From: Candidatus Saccharimonadales bacterium
GTDB taxonomy: Bacteria > Patescibacteriota > Saccharimonadia > Saccharimonadales > UBA4665
Direction: 5' to 3'
Length of the DNA stretch: 64,000 nucleotides
NCBI GenBank assembly: GCA_036388415.1
Contig: DASVRW010000002.1
Coordinates: 913,396 to 977,395, forward strand
Of this stretch, positions 51,164 through 58,764 are shown piece after piece. Positions within the stretch are counted from its first letter, which is position 1, and every line of letters starts with the position of its first letter. A program made the translations under genes and the position numbers. The notes beneath the pieces were generated by a model. That model ran no database searches. It saw only the letters and a program-made list of their open reading frames with translations, and had not been told where the DNA came from.

Positions 51164-52090
51164 ATGATCAACAATCCATTCAGTGCGCGCGAAAGCGGCC
51201 TTTCTATTTCAAGAGGAGCAGCTCGGGCTACAGAGTTTCCGGGTCTTGTTGAGCCATCAGCAGAACTGATACCAAAAGGACTGCCCGGAATGTTCAGTGC
51301 CGTAGAGGAAAGCGGCTTTATGTTTGATCGCAAATTTATGCCAGGCGTATCAGATTTGGCGTTAGAAGCGGAGCTTATAGAGATATCTGACCACGGAAAA
51401 ACTCGTGAAGAAAGTGGGCATTTGGTATTTTTTGGACAACTTTTATTAAATGCAGACGACGAAGGAGAGCATTCATTGCATGTTGCGGTAAAACCGTTTG
51501 ACAACGTGAGAGAAGCTGCGCAAGAGTATGCAGTAGAAAGTTATTTTGCTGAAGGAAAAGTACCACAATGCGAAACGTTTACTCCATTGGGAGTAACACG
51601 GCTACCAGAAGGTCAAATTGGAATAGTTTCACATTATCGACACTCAGTTAGAAGTATGGATGGAATATTTTGGAATGAAGATCTTGTCACCGACTCTGAT
51701 ATCACGCGCAAGGCGCTCGGAAGGGCGGGTGTGTCACTCGGACTGTTACATTCTGCTGGATGGACGCATGGCGATGCGCAGGTTAAGAACGTTGCATGGG
51801 ATGTAACGCGTCCATTTGACAGTACGATTGTTCCAGACTTAGAGGATGCACGTCCAGTAAATCACTTAGGCCGTATAGAACAGGACGAACTCAAAGAGCG
51901 GGATCTCGATACGTTTATTAGTTCGCTTTTTCAGTTGCAAGAAGCCGGATATAAATTACCATACGATTATGGGGACCAGATTAAAGAACATTTCGGTATT
52001 GTATATACCGGTACTAATCAGAACATTTCAGCCACTAAGTCGGCTATAGATATTAGTGTCATTGCCCGAATTGTTGACCGAAATATTTAA
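51164..52090 (+). CDS. Protein-kinase-like/APH-like fold protein
   Basis: This 308-residue protein shows LHVAVKPFDNVREAAQEYAV (candidate ATP-site Lys near residue 109 and helix-C Glu). WTHGDAQVKNVAWD near residue 205 is similar to the HGDxxxxN catalytic loop of aminoglycoside phosphotransferase-like kinases. VPDLEDARPV near 222 stands at the DFG position (DLE). It is AT-richer than the neighbouring groES. The substrate is unknown; a lipopolysaccharide- or small-molecule kinase or toxin-like kinase is possible. Confidence 0.65.
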   Translation: MINNPFSARESGLSISRGAARATEFPGLVEPSAELIPKGLPGMFSAVEESGFMFDRKFMPGVSDLALEAELIEISDHGKTREESGHLVFFGQLLLNADDEGEHSLHVAVKPFDNVREAAQEYAVESYFAEGKVPQCETFTPLGVTRLPEGQIGIVSHYRHSVRSMDGIFWNEDLVTDSDITRKALGRAGVSLGLLHSAGWTHGDAQVKNVAWDVTRPFDSTIVPDLEDARPVNHLGRIEQDELKERDLDTFISSLFQLQEAGYKLPYDYGDQIKEHFGIVYTGTNQNISATKSAIDISVIARIVDRNI

Positions 52091-52101
52091 ATATACATTG
52101 C

Positions 52102-52130
52102 TTGACGTCCTTTTTATCCTCGATTATTAT
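52102..52130 (+). promoter_or_regulatory. groESL promoter TTGACG-17-TATTAT
   Basis: TTGACG (52102-52107) and TATTAT (52125-52130) are separated by 17 bases, followed by the CIRCE operator and a leader with a good ribosome binding site (CGGAGGAG) before groES. Confidence 0.75.
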
Positions 52131-52142
52131 GAGTGCTGAGAG

Positions 52143-52169
52143 TTAGCACTCTAATGCTTTAAGTGCTAA
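52143..52169 (+). promoter_or_regulatory. CIRCE operator
   Basis: TTAGCACTC, nine bases, then AAGTGCTAA: the HrcA-binding CIRCE inverted repeat with one change from the consensus GAGTGCTAA. It lies 13 bases past the -10 box, where HrcA would block transcription. Confidence 0.92.
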
Positions 52170-52206
52170 CCTTTATACAGACAACCTGATAATACGGAGG
52201 AGTAGC

Positions 52207-52518
52207 ATGACTGCAAACAGTGTTAATAGTGTAAACATACAGCCATTGGCCGACTATGTTGTCGCCCAGGCTGAGGAAGCTGCCAGCAAAACAGCCAGCG
52301 GATTATATCTACCAGACAACGCCAAGGAGAAGCCAAAAACTGCCAAAGTTATTGCCGTCGGACCCGGTAAAATCGGTGATGACAACGAGCGGATTCCAAT
52401 GACTGTCAAAGTCGGCGACCGCATCATTTATAAAAGTTACAGCACGACGGACGTCAAAGTCGGCAATGAAGAGTACATGCTCGTCAAAGAAGAAGATATT
52501 CTGGCTACGGTCAAATAA
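52207..52518 (+). CDS. groES: Co-chaperonin GroES
   Basis: This 103-residue protein forms the lid of the GroEL chamber. It shows IQPLADYVVAQAEEAASKTA (mobile loop region), SGLYLPDNAKEKPKTAKVIA, VGPGK and VKVGDRIIYKSYS. The ATG follows CGGAGGAGTAGC. The CIRCE operator and promoter upstream indicate heat-shock control. groEL follows 37 bases later. Confidence 0.97.
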   Translation: MTANSVNSVNIQPLADYVVAQAEEAASKTASGLYLPDNAKEKPKTAKVIAVGPGKIGDDNERIPMTVKVGDRIIYKSYSTTDVKVGNEEYMLVKEEDILATVK

Positions 52519-52555
52519 GATAACTAAATTTACGGAAACAGGGGAGTTATAATTT

Positions 52556-54235
52556 ATGGCTAAAAAAGTATTCTACGATGACGATGCACGCAGGCGCGTG
52601 CTGGCTGGTGCGCAAATTTTGTATGATGCAGTCAAGACAACTATGGGGCCAAAAGGCCGCAATGTTGTTATCAGCAAAGGCTACGGCAGCCCGACCGTTA
52701 CGCACGATGGTGTGACGGTTGCCAAGGGTGTCGAGATCGCTGATGTCGATGACGAGACACTAGGGTACAAAGTTGGTGCTGAGCTGATCAAGCAGGCCGC
52801 CAGCAAAATGAATGATGTTGCCGGTGACGGTACGACGACGGTGACGGTACTGACGTACCATATATTGAATGAAGCCAACAAGCTGATTGCCGCCGGCCAT
52901 AATCCAATGCTGCTGCGCCGCGGCCTGGAAGACGCAGCGACGCAGGTAATTACCGAGCTTGAAGGTCTGGCTGAAGACATCAAGGGCAAAAAGAGCCGCG
53001 TGGCCGAAGTCGCCACTATTTCTGCCGGAGACGCAGCTATCGGTGAGTTGATTGCCGATGTTATGGATGCTGTGGGCCGTGACGGTGTCGTAACGGTCGA
53101 AGAAGGCCAGGGACTGCTGCTAGAAAAGGAAATTGTCGAAGGCTTTACCTTTGACCGCGGTTTTGTCAGTCCGTACATGGTAACTGACACGGCCCGAATG
53201 GAAGCTGTCTACGACAAACCGGCGATTGTCATTACGGACAAGAAAATCTCCAACGTTCAGGAATTCCTGCCGCTGCTCGAGAAGCTGGCACAGGCTGGCA
53301 AAAAAGATTTGGTCTTGATTGCTGAAGACGTCGAAGGGGAAGCACTTGGTACGCTGGTACTCAACCGTTTGAAAGGCGTCTTTAATACAGTGGCTATCAA
53401 GGCGCCGTCCTTTGGTGACCGCCGCAAAGACGTGCTAAATGATATCGCTATCCTGACTGGCGCGACTGTCATCAGCGAAGACCAAGGCTATACATTCGAA
53501 AACGCTGAACTTGATATGGTGGGAACTGCCCGGCGCGTTATTGTTGCTAAGGATGAAACGACCATTATCGAAGGCGGTGGCACCGTAACCGAGCTCGATG
53601 CACGGATCAAGCAGATCAACGCGCAGGCTGATGCTGCCAGCAGTGAATACGACAAAGAAAACCTCGAGAAGCGCCGGGCTGCCCTCAGTGGTAAGGTTGC
53701 GGTTATCAAAGTCGGTGGTGCGACAGAAACCGAAATCGAAGAAAAGAAATTCCGGGTTGATGACGCTGTCCACGCCGTAAAAGCTGCTTTGGCCGAAGGC
53801 ATAGTGTCGGGTGGTGGCGTCACGCTCATTAACGTTTCAAGTAAATTAGATAAGGTAGAGCTATCAAATAAAGGTATTGCGAGTGGTGATCTCTCATATT
53901 CCGCTGGATTTTACCTCCTCAAGAATGCGCTTGAGCAGCCATTCCGTATCTTGATGACCAACTCTGGCCTCAATGCCGACGAATGGCTACCTCAGGTTCG
54001 CAAAGCCAAGGCAGGGCAGGGCGTCAACGTCAATGATCCAAGCAAGCTGGTAGATCTGAAGGCTGCTGGTATTATTGATCCAGCCCGAGTGACCAAAGAA
54101 GCTGTGCAAAATGCAGTTTCCATTGCCGGCACGGCTATGACGATGGGCGCATTAGTTGTTGATGTTCCTGAGAAATCAGCCGGCGGTGCCGGGGGTGGCC
54201 TCGACGCCATGGGCGGCATGGGCGGCATGATGTAA
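52556..54235 (+). CDS. groEL: Chaperonin GroEL
   Basis: This 559-residue chaperonin shows KTTMGPKGRNVVIS, VAGDGTTTVTVLTYHI (ATP site), VEEGQGLLLEKEIVEGFTFD, and the Gly/Met-rich tail GGLDAMGGMGGMM typical of GroEL. It folds proteins with GroES in the cytoplasm. It is 10-15 residues longer than usual, without an obvious insertion. The operon ends at a strong terminator. Confidence 0.98.
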   Translation: MAKKVFYDDDARRRVLAGAQILYDAVKTTMGPKGRNVVISKGYGSPTVTHDGVTVAKGVEIADVDDETLGYKVGAELIKQAASKMNDVAGDGTTTVTVLTYHILNEANKLIAAGHNPMLLRRGLEDAATQVITELEGLAEDIKGKKSRVAEVATISAGDAAIGELIADVMDAVGRDGVVTVEEGQGLLLEKEIVEGFTFDRGFVSPYMVTDTARMEAVYDKPAIVITDKKISNVQEFLPLLEKLAQAGKKDLVLIAEDVEGEALGTLVLNRLKGVFNTVAIKAPSFGDRRKDVLNDIAILTGATVISEDQGYTFENAELDMVGTARRVIVAKDETTIIEGGGTVTELDARIKQINAQADAASSEYDKENLEKRRAALSGKVAVIKVGGATETEIEEKKFRVDDAVHAVKAALAEGIVSGGGVTLINVSSKLDKVELSNKGIASGDLSYSAGFYLLKNALEQPFRILMTNSGLNADEWLPQVRKAKAGQGVNVNDPSKLVDLKAAGIIDPARVTKEAVQNAVSIAGTAMTMGALVVDVPEKSAGGAGGGLDAMGGMGGMM

Positions 54236-54261
54236 CCATCAGTCGTGTAATACCATACACA

Positions 54262-54297
54262 ATAAAATACCGGCCTAGAGATGGGCCGGTATTTTAT
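54262..54297. terminator. Terminator between groEL and tatC
   Basis: ATAAAATACCGGCC pairs with GGCCGGTATTTTAT over a short loop, with A/T tracts on both sides, between two convergent genes. Confidence 0.88.
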
Positions 54298-54316
54298 ATG
54301 CAAACCAGAGTAATAA

Positions 54317-55396
54317 TTACTTGCTTCGTTGTGGTGGTCGCCTAACGCCATCGACGGAGCGAGTATTGCTTGAGTGTAATACGTTATTTTCTGGCAATGA
54401 GCTGCTTGACGCGGCAACTGCTTGTAGCTGTGCGGCTGGCGACAGAGAGCCTGACATAGTCCGAATTGCGTCAAGCTCTGTCTTTATTGAGGATGAAACA
54501 GCCCGGACTGTAGACTCTAACGGGGCCATGGCAGTGTCTTCGGCTTCGCGCCAGGTTGTCTGGAAATCGCGTAAGCGTGCTTCGCGCTCGGCACGTGCCA
54601 CTTTGTCCTGTTCCAGCAGCGTACTGGCACGGCGTGATAGTTTTGGGCGGTTAACATACGCGATTAGGCCAATACCGATTTGGTATGACAGAATCATCGG
54701 ACCGGCAAGCATCAGCTGGTCAACGACATTCGGCGTCGGGTTCATGATGAATGCCAGCACAAACGCGATGAGAATCATCCAGCGTTCCTTGCCAAATAAT
54801 CCCTTCGGCGTGAGAGGCTTGATGCGATTGATACAGACTAGTATTAACGGAACCTGAAACAGCAGGGCAGCCCCGAACATATATATCGTCACAAAGGACA
54901 TGTATGACTGAATAGTAATGAGGGGATGGATTTGATCCGTTGTGAATTGATTAAAAAGGAAATGCATTGTTGCCGGCAGGCCTGCAAAATAGCCAAATGC
55001 CATGCCACACATGGCTAGACAGGCCGATATGATACTGCCTTTTAGGGCAAATCGAACTTCATTATCGCCGATTAAAGGTTCAATATATTTCAATATCTGA
55101 TAGACAATAACCGGCAAGCTGCAGACAATACCGGTGTACATGCAGACTTTAATCAGGAAATCGAGGCCGCCACCCGGTGTCGTATAGATAAGATCCTGGC
55201 CTCGGGACGGACGCAGTAGAAACCCTACGATCTGCTGTTGCACACCGTAGGCAGCAGTGGAAAATACAGCTACAGAAAGCGCGACATAGATCAGCCGCCG
55301 TCGTAGTTCCAAAATGTGCGCCAGAAAGGTGAGTTTCTGCTCGGTCTTAGGAAGAGGCTTCCGTACGCTTTTCGTCTTTAACGTCTTTTTTGGCAT
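54317..55396 (-). CDS. tatC: Twin-arginine translocase subunit TatC, extended C-terminus
   Basis: This 359-residue protein is the receptor for RR signal peptides in the Tat pathway that exports folded proteins. It has LTFLAHILELRRRLIYVALS (family start), YIEPLIGDNEVRF, and six membrane helices through about residue 245 (ending IGIGLIAYVNRPKLSRR). About 105 extra residues follow: a charged coiled-coil-like part (LLEQDKVARAEREARLRDF) and a Ser-rich tail, absent from ordinary TatC. The start overlaps tatA by 50 bases. Confidence 0.93.
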   Translation of the reverse strand: MPKKTLKTKSVRKPLPKTEQKLTFLAHILELRRRLIYVALSVAVFSTAAYGVQQQIVGFLLRPSRGQDLIYTTPGGGLDFLIKVCMYTGIVCSLPVIVYQILKYIEPLIGDNEVRFALKGSIISACLAMCGMAFGYFAGLPATMHFLFNQFTTDQIHPLITIQSYMSFVTIYMFGAALLFQVPLILVCINRIKPLTPKGLFGKERWMILIAFVLAFIMNPTPNVVDQLMLAGPMILSYQIGIGLIAYVNRPKLSRRASTLLEQDKVARAEREARLRDFQTTWREAEDTAMAPLESTVRAVSSSIKTELDAIRTMSGSLSPAAQLQAVAASSSSLPENNVLHSSNTRSVDGVRRPPQRSK

Positions 55397-55553
55397 GATC
55401 TTCGTTCAGTCCTTTACGCAGCTCGTGCACTGACTCGCCGAGGCTTCGTGATAATTCGGGCAGTTTTTTGCTTCCAAAGAGCAGTAAAACGATTGCAAGA
55501 AGTATGAGCAGTTGTGGAGTACCAAGATCGAGGATAGCAAATTGTGTTACCAT
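55347..55553 (-). CDS. tatA: Twin-arginine translocase subunit TatA/E
   Basis: This 68-residue protein has one membrane helix (QLLILLAIVLLLFGSKKLPE, including the conserved FGSKKLPEL hinge) and an amphipathic helix SRSLGESVHELRKGLNE, the standard TatA layout. It makes the Tat pore with TatC, whose frame overlaps it by 50 bases. A separate TatB was not seen, as in minimal Tat systems. Confidence 0.94.
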   Translation of the reverse strand: MVTQFAILDLGTPQLLILLAIVLLLFGSKKLPELSRSLGESVHELRKGLNEDHAKKDVKDEKRTEASS

Positions 55554-55772
55554 AGTTTGTCCTTATTCATTAGTCAGTTTATGCTTAAGCTGTAAACATT
55601 ATTATAATATCATAAGCACAATACAATAAATAGGAGATTGCTGTCAAAAACCTGAGTCTCAGAACGTATCGATGAGTCTCGTCGGCCTGCAGCTGCTAGG
55701 ACGGGCCAACCAATATCGACAGCTCACGCGCGCAGGGCATTGCGCTTATCCCTTGTTACTTAATCAAAAATA

Positions 55773-55801
55773 TTGCTTAATAATTAGACCGCGGGTATAA
55801 T
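55773..55801 (+). promoter_or_regulatory. Promoter TTGCTT-17-TATAAT of a leaderless gene
   Basis: TTGCTT (55773-55778), 17 bases, then TATAAT (55796-55801). The ATG at 55809 begins eight bases after the -10 box, so transcription should start at the A of the ATG. Confidence 0.75.
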
Positions 55802-55808
55802 GTATGGT

Positions 55809-56318
55809 ATGAAACTATTCAATCGTAAAAACAATACTGCCGCCGCCATACCGGAAGACTTGCAGCCTTATTACAGCAACAAACAGTCAGGCATCAAACG
55901 CTGGACTGGGCCTATCCTTCGCATTTTGCTGTTGCTTGCTGTTTTGGCGCTTCTGATATTTGGTGTTAGCTGGTTGGTTCGTCAATTTACCAAGGATGAC
56001 CCCAAAAATGCAGCTGGCCAGACATCATCGCAGAACATACCTGACCCAGCAGCCGAAAAACCGGCTGGTGATCAGGGCAAGACAGGGACGAGCTCGACAT
56101 CTACTGCCAAGCCCGCTGCACCCGCAGCCCAATCTCCGACGACGCCTGGCTCCGGCTCAGCAGCAACGCCTGGAACGGCTGCTGCACCAGCTGCTGGCAG
56201 CGGTCCTGATACGCTCGCTAACGCCGGACCAACTGAAACATTTGCGCTTTTTGCAGTCGTAACCATGGTCGGCGCATTTGTGCACCGCCTCTATACTGTT
56301 CGCAAACTCGGTTCATAA
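55809..56318 (+). CDS. Surface protein with N-terminal helix and sortase-like C-terminal end
   Basis: This 169-residue protein has a membrane helix at about residues 32-55. A low-complexity Pro/Ala/Ser/Thr/Gly linker follows (about 65-130), and the C-terminus has TLANAGPTETFALFAVVTM, a helix, then HRLYTVRKLGS. LANAG followed by a helix and basic tail resembles a degenerate sortase signal (LPxTG). The ATG at 55809 was chosen from the -10 position; the upstream ATG at 55800 lies inside the -10 box. Confidence 0.75.
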   Translation: MKLFNRKNNTAAAIPEDLQPYYSNKQSGIKRWTGPILRILLLLAVLALLIFGVSWLVRQFTKDDPKNAAGQTSSQNIPDPAAEKPAGDQGKTGTSSTSTAKPAAPAAQSPTTPGSGSAATPGTAAAPAAGSGPDTLANAGPTETFALFAVVTMVGAFVHRLYTVRKLGS

Positions 56319-56377
56319 TCTGATAATTCGTTCCAATTAAAAACCCGTTGCAGGGCAGGTTTTGAGAGTCAAGTATA

Positions 56378-56791
56378 TTAGGACTGCGAGTTTTGGGTGA
56401 AGTAATTGATCTCGTTAACGATATCGAGTAATGCCTGGGCGCGTTCTTTTTCATTTGTGATCTGCTTCGCAGCTTCGTAGGCAACTTTGACAAGTGAGTG
56501 ATCGTCGGACGCCTGAATCATCATCATGGTCGTGCGGAAGCGTTCTTCCGGCGTTTGGTCGAGTTGGCCGACAAGCGGGCTGAGCGCGCGAAGTGCTTCG
56601 TGTTTGATATCGAGCAGGTCGTCTGTGCCGGCGTGAGCCGTTGCCGCGACAGGCGTGGCTACGAATCCACCGAGTGAATTACCGCTCGTGTCGTCCTGCT
56701 GCTGGTCGGCAGGGGCCTGCGTCGCAGGATCGTGATTTTCTGATGGTACCTGTGCATTTTCGTCGCCGTCTTGATTGTCGTGCCCAAACAT
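56378..56791 (-). CDS. Hypothetical conserved-looking soluble protein
   Basis: This 137-residue protein has an acidic, Gln/Asp-rich disordered N-terminus (about residues 1-50) and a helical C-terminal domain (DIKHEALRALSPLVGQLDQT, RFRTTMMMIQASDDHSLVKV, ERAQALLDIVNEINYF) with the look of a small helical bundle. No family recognised. It is divergent from the isomerase gene. Conservation is suggested by codon use and well-packed helices. Confidence 0.7.
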   Translation of the reverse strand: MFGHDNQDGDENAQVPSENHDPATQAPADQQQDDTSGNSLGGFVATPVAATAHAGTDDLLDIKHEALRALSPLVGQLDQTPEERFRTTMMMIQASDDHSLVKVAYEAAKQITNEKERAQALLDIVNEINYFTQNSQS

Positions 56792-56939
56792 TTCTGTCCC
56801 CCTAGTGTGATATATGCGAAGCAGCCGACAGCTGGCCAGTCACCAAACATGATCGAATTTCGCATAAATATTTTAATCCGATATACAATACATATGATAC
56901 CAAAATTAAGTCGTAAGCAATAGCTGTTTGGAGATTACC

Positions 56940-57971
56940 ATGCTCGATGACCTCAAAATGATTCATGACCGCGATAAAGATGATGCGCTCGGTGTCGCAG
57001 AAAAGCAGTGGCAACAACTCCAGCATGTCTTCGATGTTGATGTTCCGCAGTTCGATGGCATTCAAAATGTCATCCTGGCGGGTATGGGCGGGTCGGCCTT
57101 CCCGGGAGTGTTCGTTCGCTCATGGCCCGGTACGAGTGTGCCGTTTGAAATTGTCCGGGATTACGACATACCAGCATATGTCGACGAACACACACTGTTT
57201 ATATCATCCAGCTACTCTGGTAATACCGAAGAAACGCTGTCAGCCCTGCAGGCAGCCGAAGCCCGAAATGCTTGCATCGTTGTCATCGCGGCAGGCGGTA
57301 AACTGGCTGAATACGCACGGGAAAAGTCCTATCCGCTATTTACTGTACCGGGAGGAATCCAGCCGCGTATGTCATCGTTCTTCTTCTTGGCAGCAATGAT
57401 CCAGTTACTCGAACCACTTGGTATTGTTCCGCAGGGAAGCGGTGCCGAAATGGCAAAGACTGGCGACTGGCTCAAAGAACAGACAGCTGGCTGGCGCCCG
57501 GACGTCGCAACCGGTAATAACGCCGCCAAGCAGCTCGCGCAGGAACTAATGGGCAAATCAATCGTGGTATACAGCGGCCCCAAGCTATTCCCAGCTGCCA
57601 ACAAATGGAAAATCTGCACCAACGAAAACGCCAAAAACGTGGCCTGGGTCAACCAATATCCAGAATTCAATCACAACGAATTCATAGGCTGGTACAGTCA
57701 CCCAACAGATAAGCCGTACGCAGTTATTGAAATCCGGTCCAATTTGGAACATGAGCGTATCCAGAAGCGGTTCGTTGTCAGCGAGCGGTTACTGTCAGGC
57801 CTGCGTCCCGCGCCGCATGTTGTTGTTCCAGAGGGGCAGACATTGCTGCAACAACTCGTCTGGACGTCTAACTTTAGTGATTTTACCAGTTTGTATCTGG
57901 CGCTGCTCAATGGGCTCAATCCGACGCCAGTAGACCTCGTTGAGAAGCTCAAGGTCGAACTGAACGCATAA
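56940..57971 (+). CDS. Bifunctional phosphoglucose/phosphomannose isomerase
   Basis: This 343-residue SIS-domain protein interconverts glucose-6-P or mannose-6-P with fructose-6-P. It shows ILAGMGGSAFPGVFVRSW, SSSYSGNTEETLSALQAAE (SIS phosphate site), VPGGIQPRMSSFFFLAAMIQ and NHNEFIGWY. It supplies sugars for glycolysis and surface glycans. The ATG at 56940 follows GGAG; an upstream TTG is unlikely. Confidence 0.93.
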   Translation: MLDDLKMIHDRDKDDALGVAEKQWQQLQHVFDVDVPQFDGIQNVILAGMGGSAFPGVFVRSWPGTSVPFEIVRDYDIPAYVDEHTLFISSSYSGNTEETLSALQAAEARNACIVVIAAGGKLAEYAREKSYPLFTVPGGIQPRMSSFFFLAAMIQLLEPLGIVPQGSGAEMAKTGDWLKEQTAGWRPDVATGNNAAKQLAQELMGKSIVVYSGPKLFPAANKWKICTNENAKNVAWVNQYPEFNHNEFIGWYSHPTDKPYAVIEIRSNLEHERIQKRFVVSERLLSGLRPAPHVVVPEGQTLLQQLVWTSNFSDFTSLYLALLNGLNPTPVDLVEKLKVELNA

Positions 57972-58008
57972 TATATAACGACCATAAGCTATATTTGGAC
58001 TGAGTTGG

Positions 58009-58014
58009 TATACT
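58009..58014 (+). promoter_or_regulatory. -10 box TATACT before the DUF1361 gene
   Basis: TATACT ends nine bases before the ATG at 58024; no ribosome binding site lies between. Confidence 0.5.
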
Positions 58015-58023
58015 AAGACTACG

Positions 58024-58701
58024 ATGGTAGAGGTAAAACGCCGGTGGCCCGAGTTGAGCGGCACATTACTGCTTGCATCCTGCGCCAGTCTCGGGCTGTT
58101 TGCTGCTGGGGTTATTCGAAATAACAACTACGGTTACAGCTATATGGTTTGGAATCTTTTCCTGGCCTGGCTGCCGCTGCTGCTCATGGTGTGGCTGGTT
58201 CGGATTTTGCGGGACAAACGCTGGTCGAGCTGGCAGGGAATTGCCGTTAGCGTTGCCTGGCTTGGGTTTTTGCCCAATAGTTTTTATATGATTACAGACT
58301 ATATCCATCTGCAGGATACGCCGCGTGTCGACGTCCTGTTTGATGCTGTTATGCTGACCTCGTTTGTCTGTACCGGCCTGGTACTGGGCTACATGAGCCT
58401 CTATATGTTTCACGTTGAGCTGCGCAGGCGCGTGCCAGCGCGGAGTGCCGCCAGATTAATCGCGTTTATCATATTTCTGTGCAGTTTCGCGATTTACCTC
58501 GGGCGGGATTTACGCTGGAACACCTGGGACTTATTCGTGAACCCGGCGGGTATCTTGTTCGACGTATCCGACCGGCTGATAAACCCGCGGGCCCACCCGC
58601 AGATGTTCGTCACGATTTTGTCATTTTTCCTGCTGCTCAGCGTGCTCTACCTGCTCGTCTGGAACGTCATTCATACACTGCGCCCGCTGCCACGGCGCTA
58701 A
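58024..58701 (+). CDS. DUF1361 polytopic membrane protein
   Basis: This 225-residue protein has about six membrane helices with the DUF1361 features MVWNLFLAWLPLLL, GFLPNSFYMITDYIHL (conserved NSxYMITD), LDVLFDAV-like VDVLFDAVML and YLGRDLRWNTWDLF. Its function is unknown. The gene is probably leaderless and lies just before argS. Confidence 0.9.
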   Translation: MVEVKRRWPELSGTLLLASCASLGLFAAGVIRNNNYGYSYMVWNLFLAWLPLLLMVWLVRILRDKRWSSWQGIAVSVAWLGFLPNSFYMITDYIHLQDTPRVDVLFDAVMLTSFVCTGLVLGYMSLYMFHVELRRRVPARSAARLIAFIIFLCSFAIYLGRDLRWNTWDLFVNPAGILFDVSDRLINPRAHPQMFVTILSFFLLLSVLYLLVWNVIHTLRPLPRR

Positions 58702-58750
58702 TCCTCGGCGCAGGCAGCATAGACTACAATATCCTGTCTGTAACCTCTGT

Positions 58751-58756
58751 TATACT
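58751..58756 (+). promoter_or_regulatory. -10 box TATACT before argS
   Basis: TATACT ends eight bases before the ATG at 58765, which is therefore preferred over the ATG at 58759. Confidence 0.55.
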
Positions 58757-58764
58757 AGATGGTA

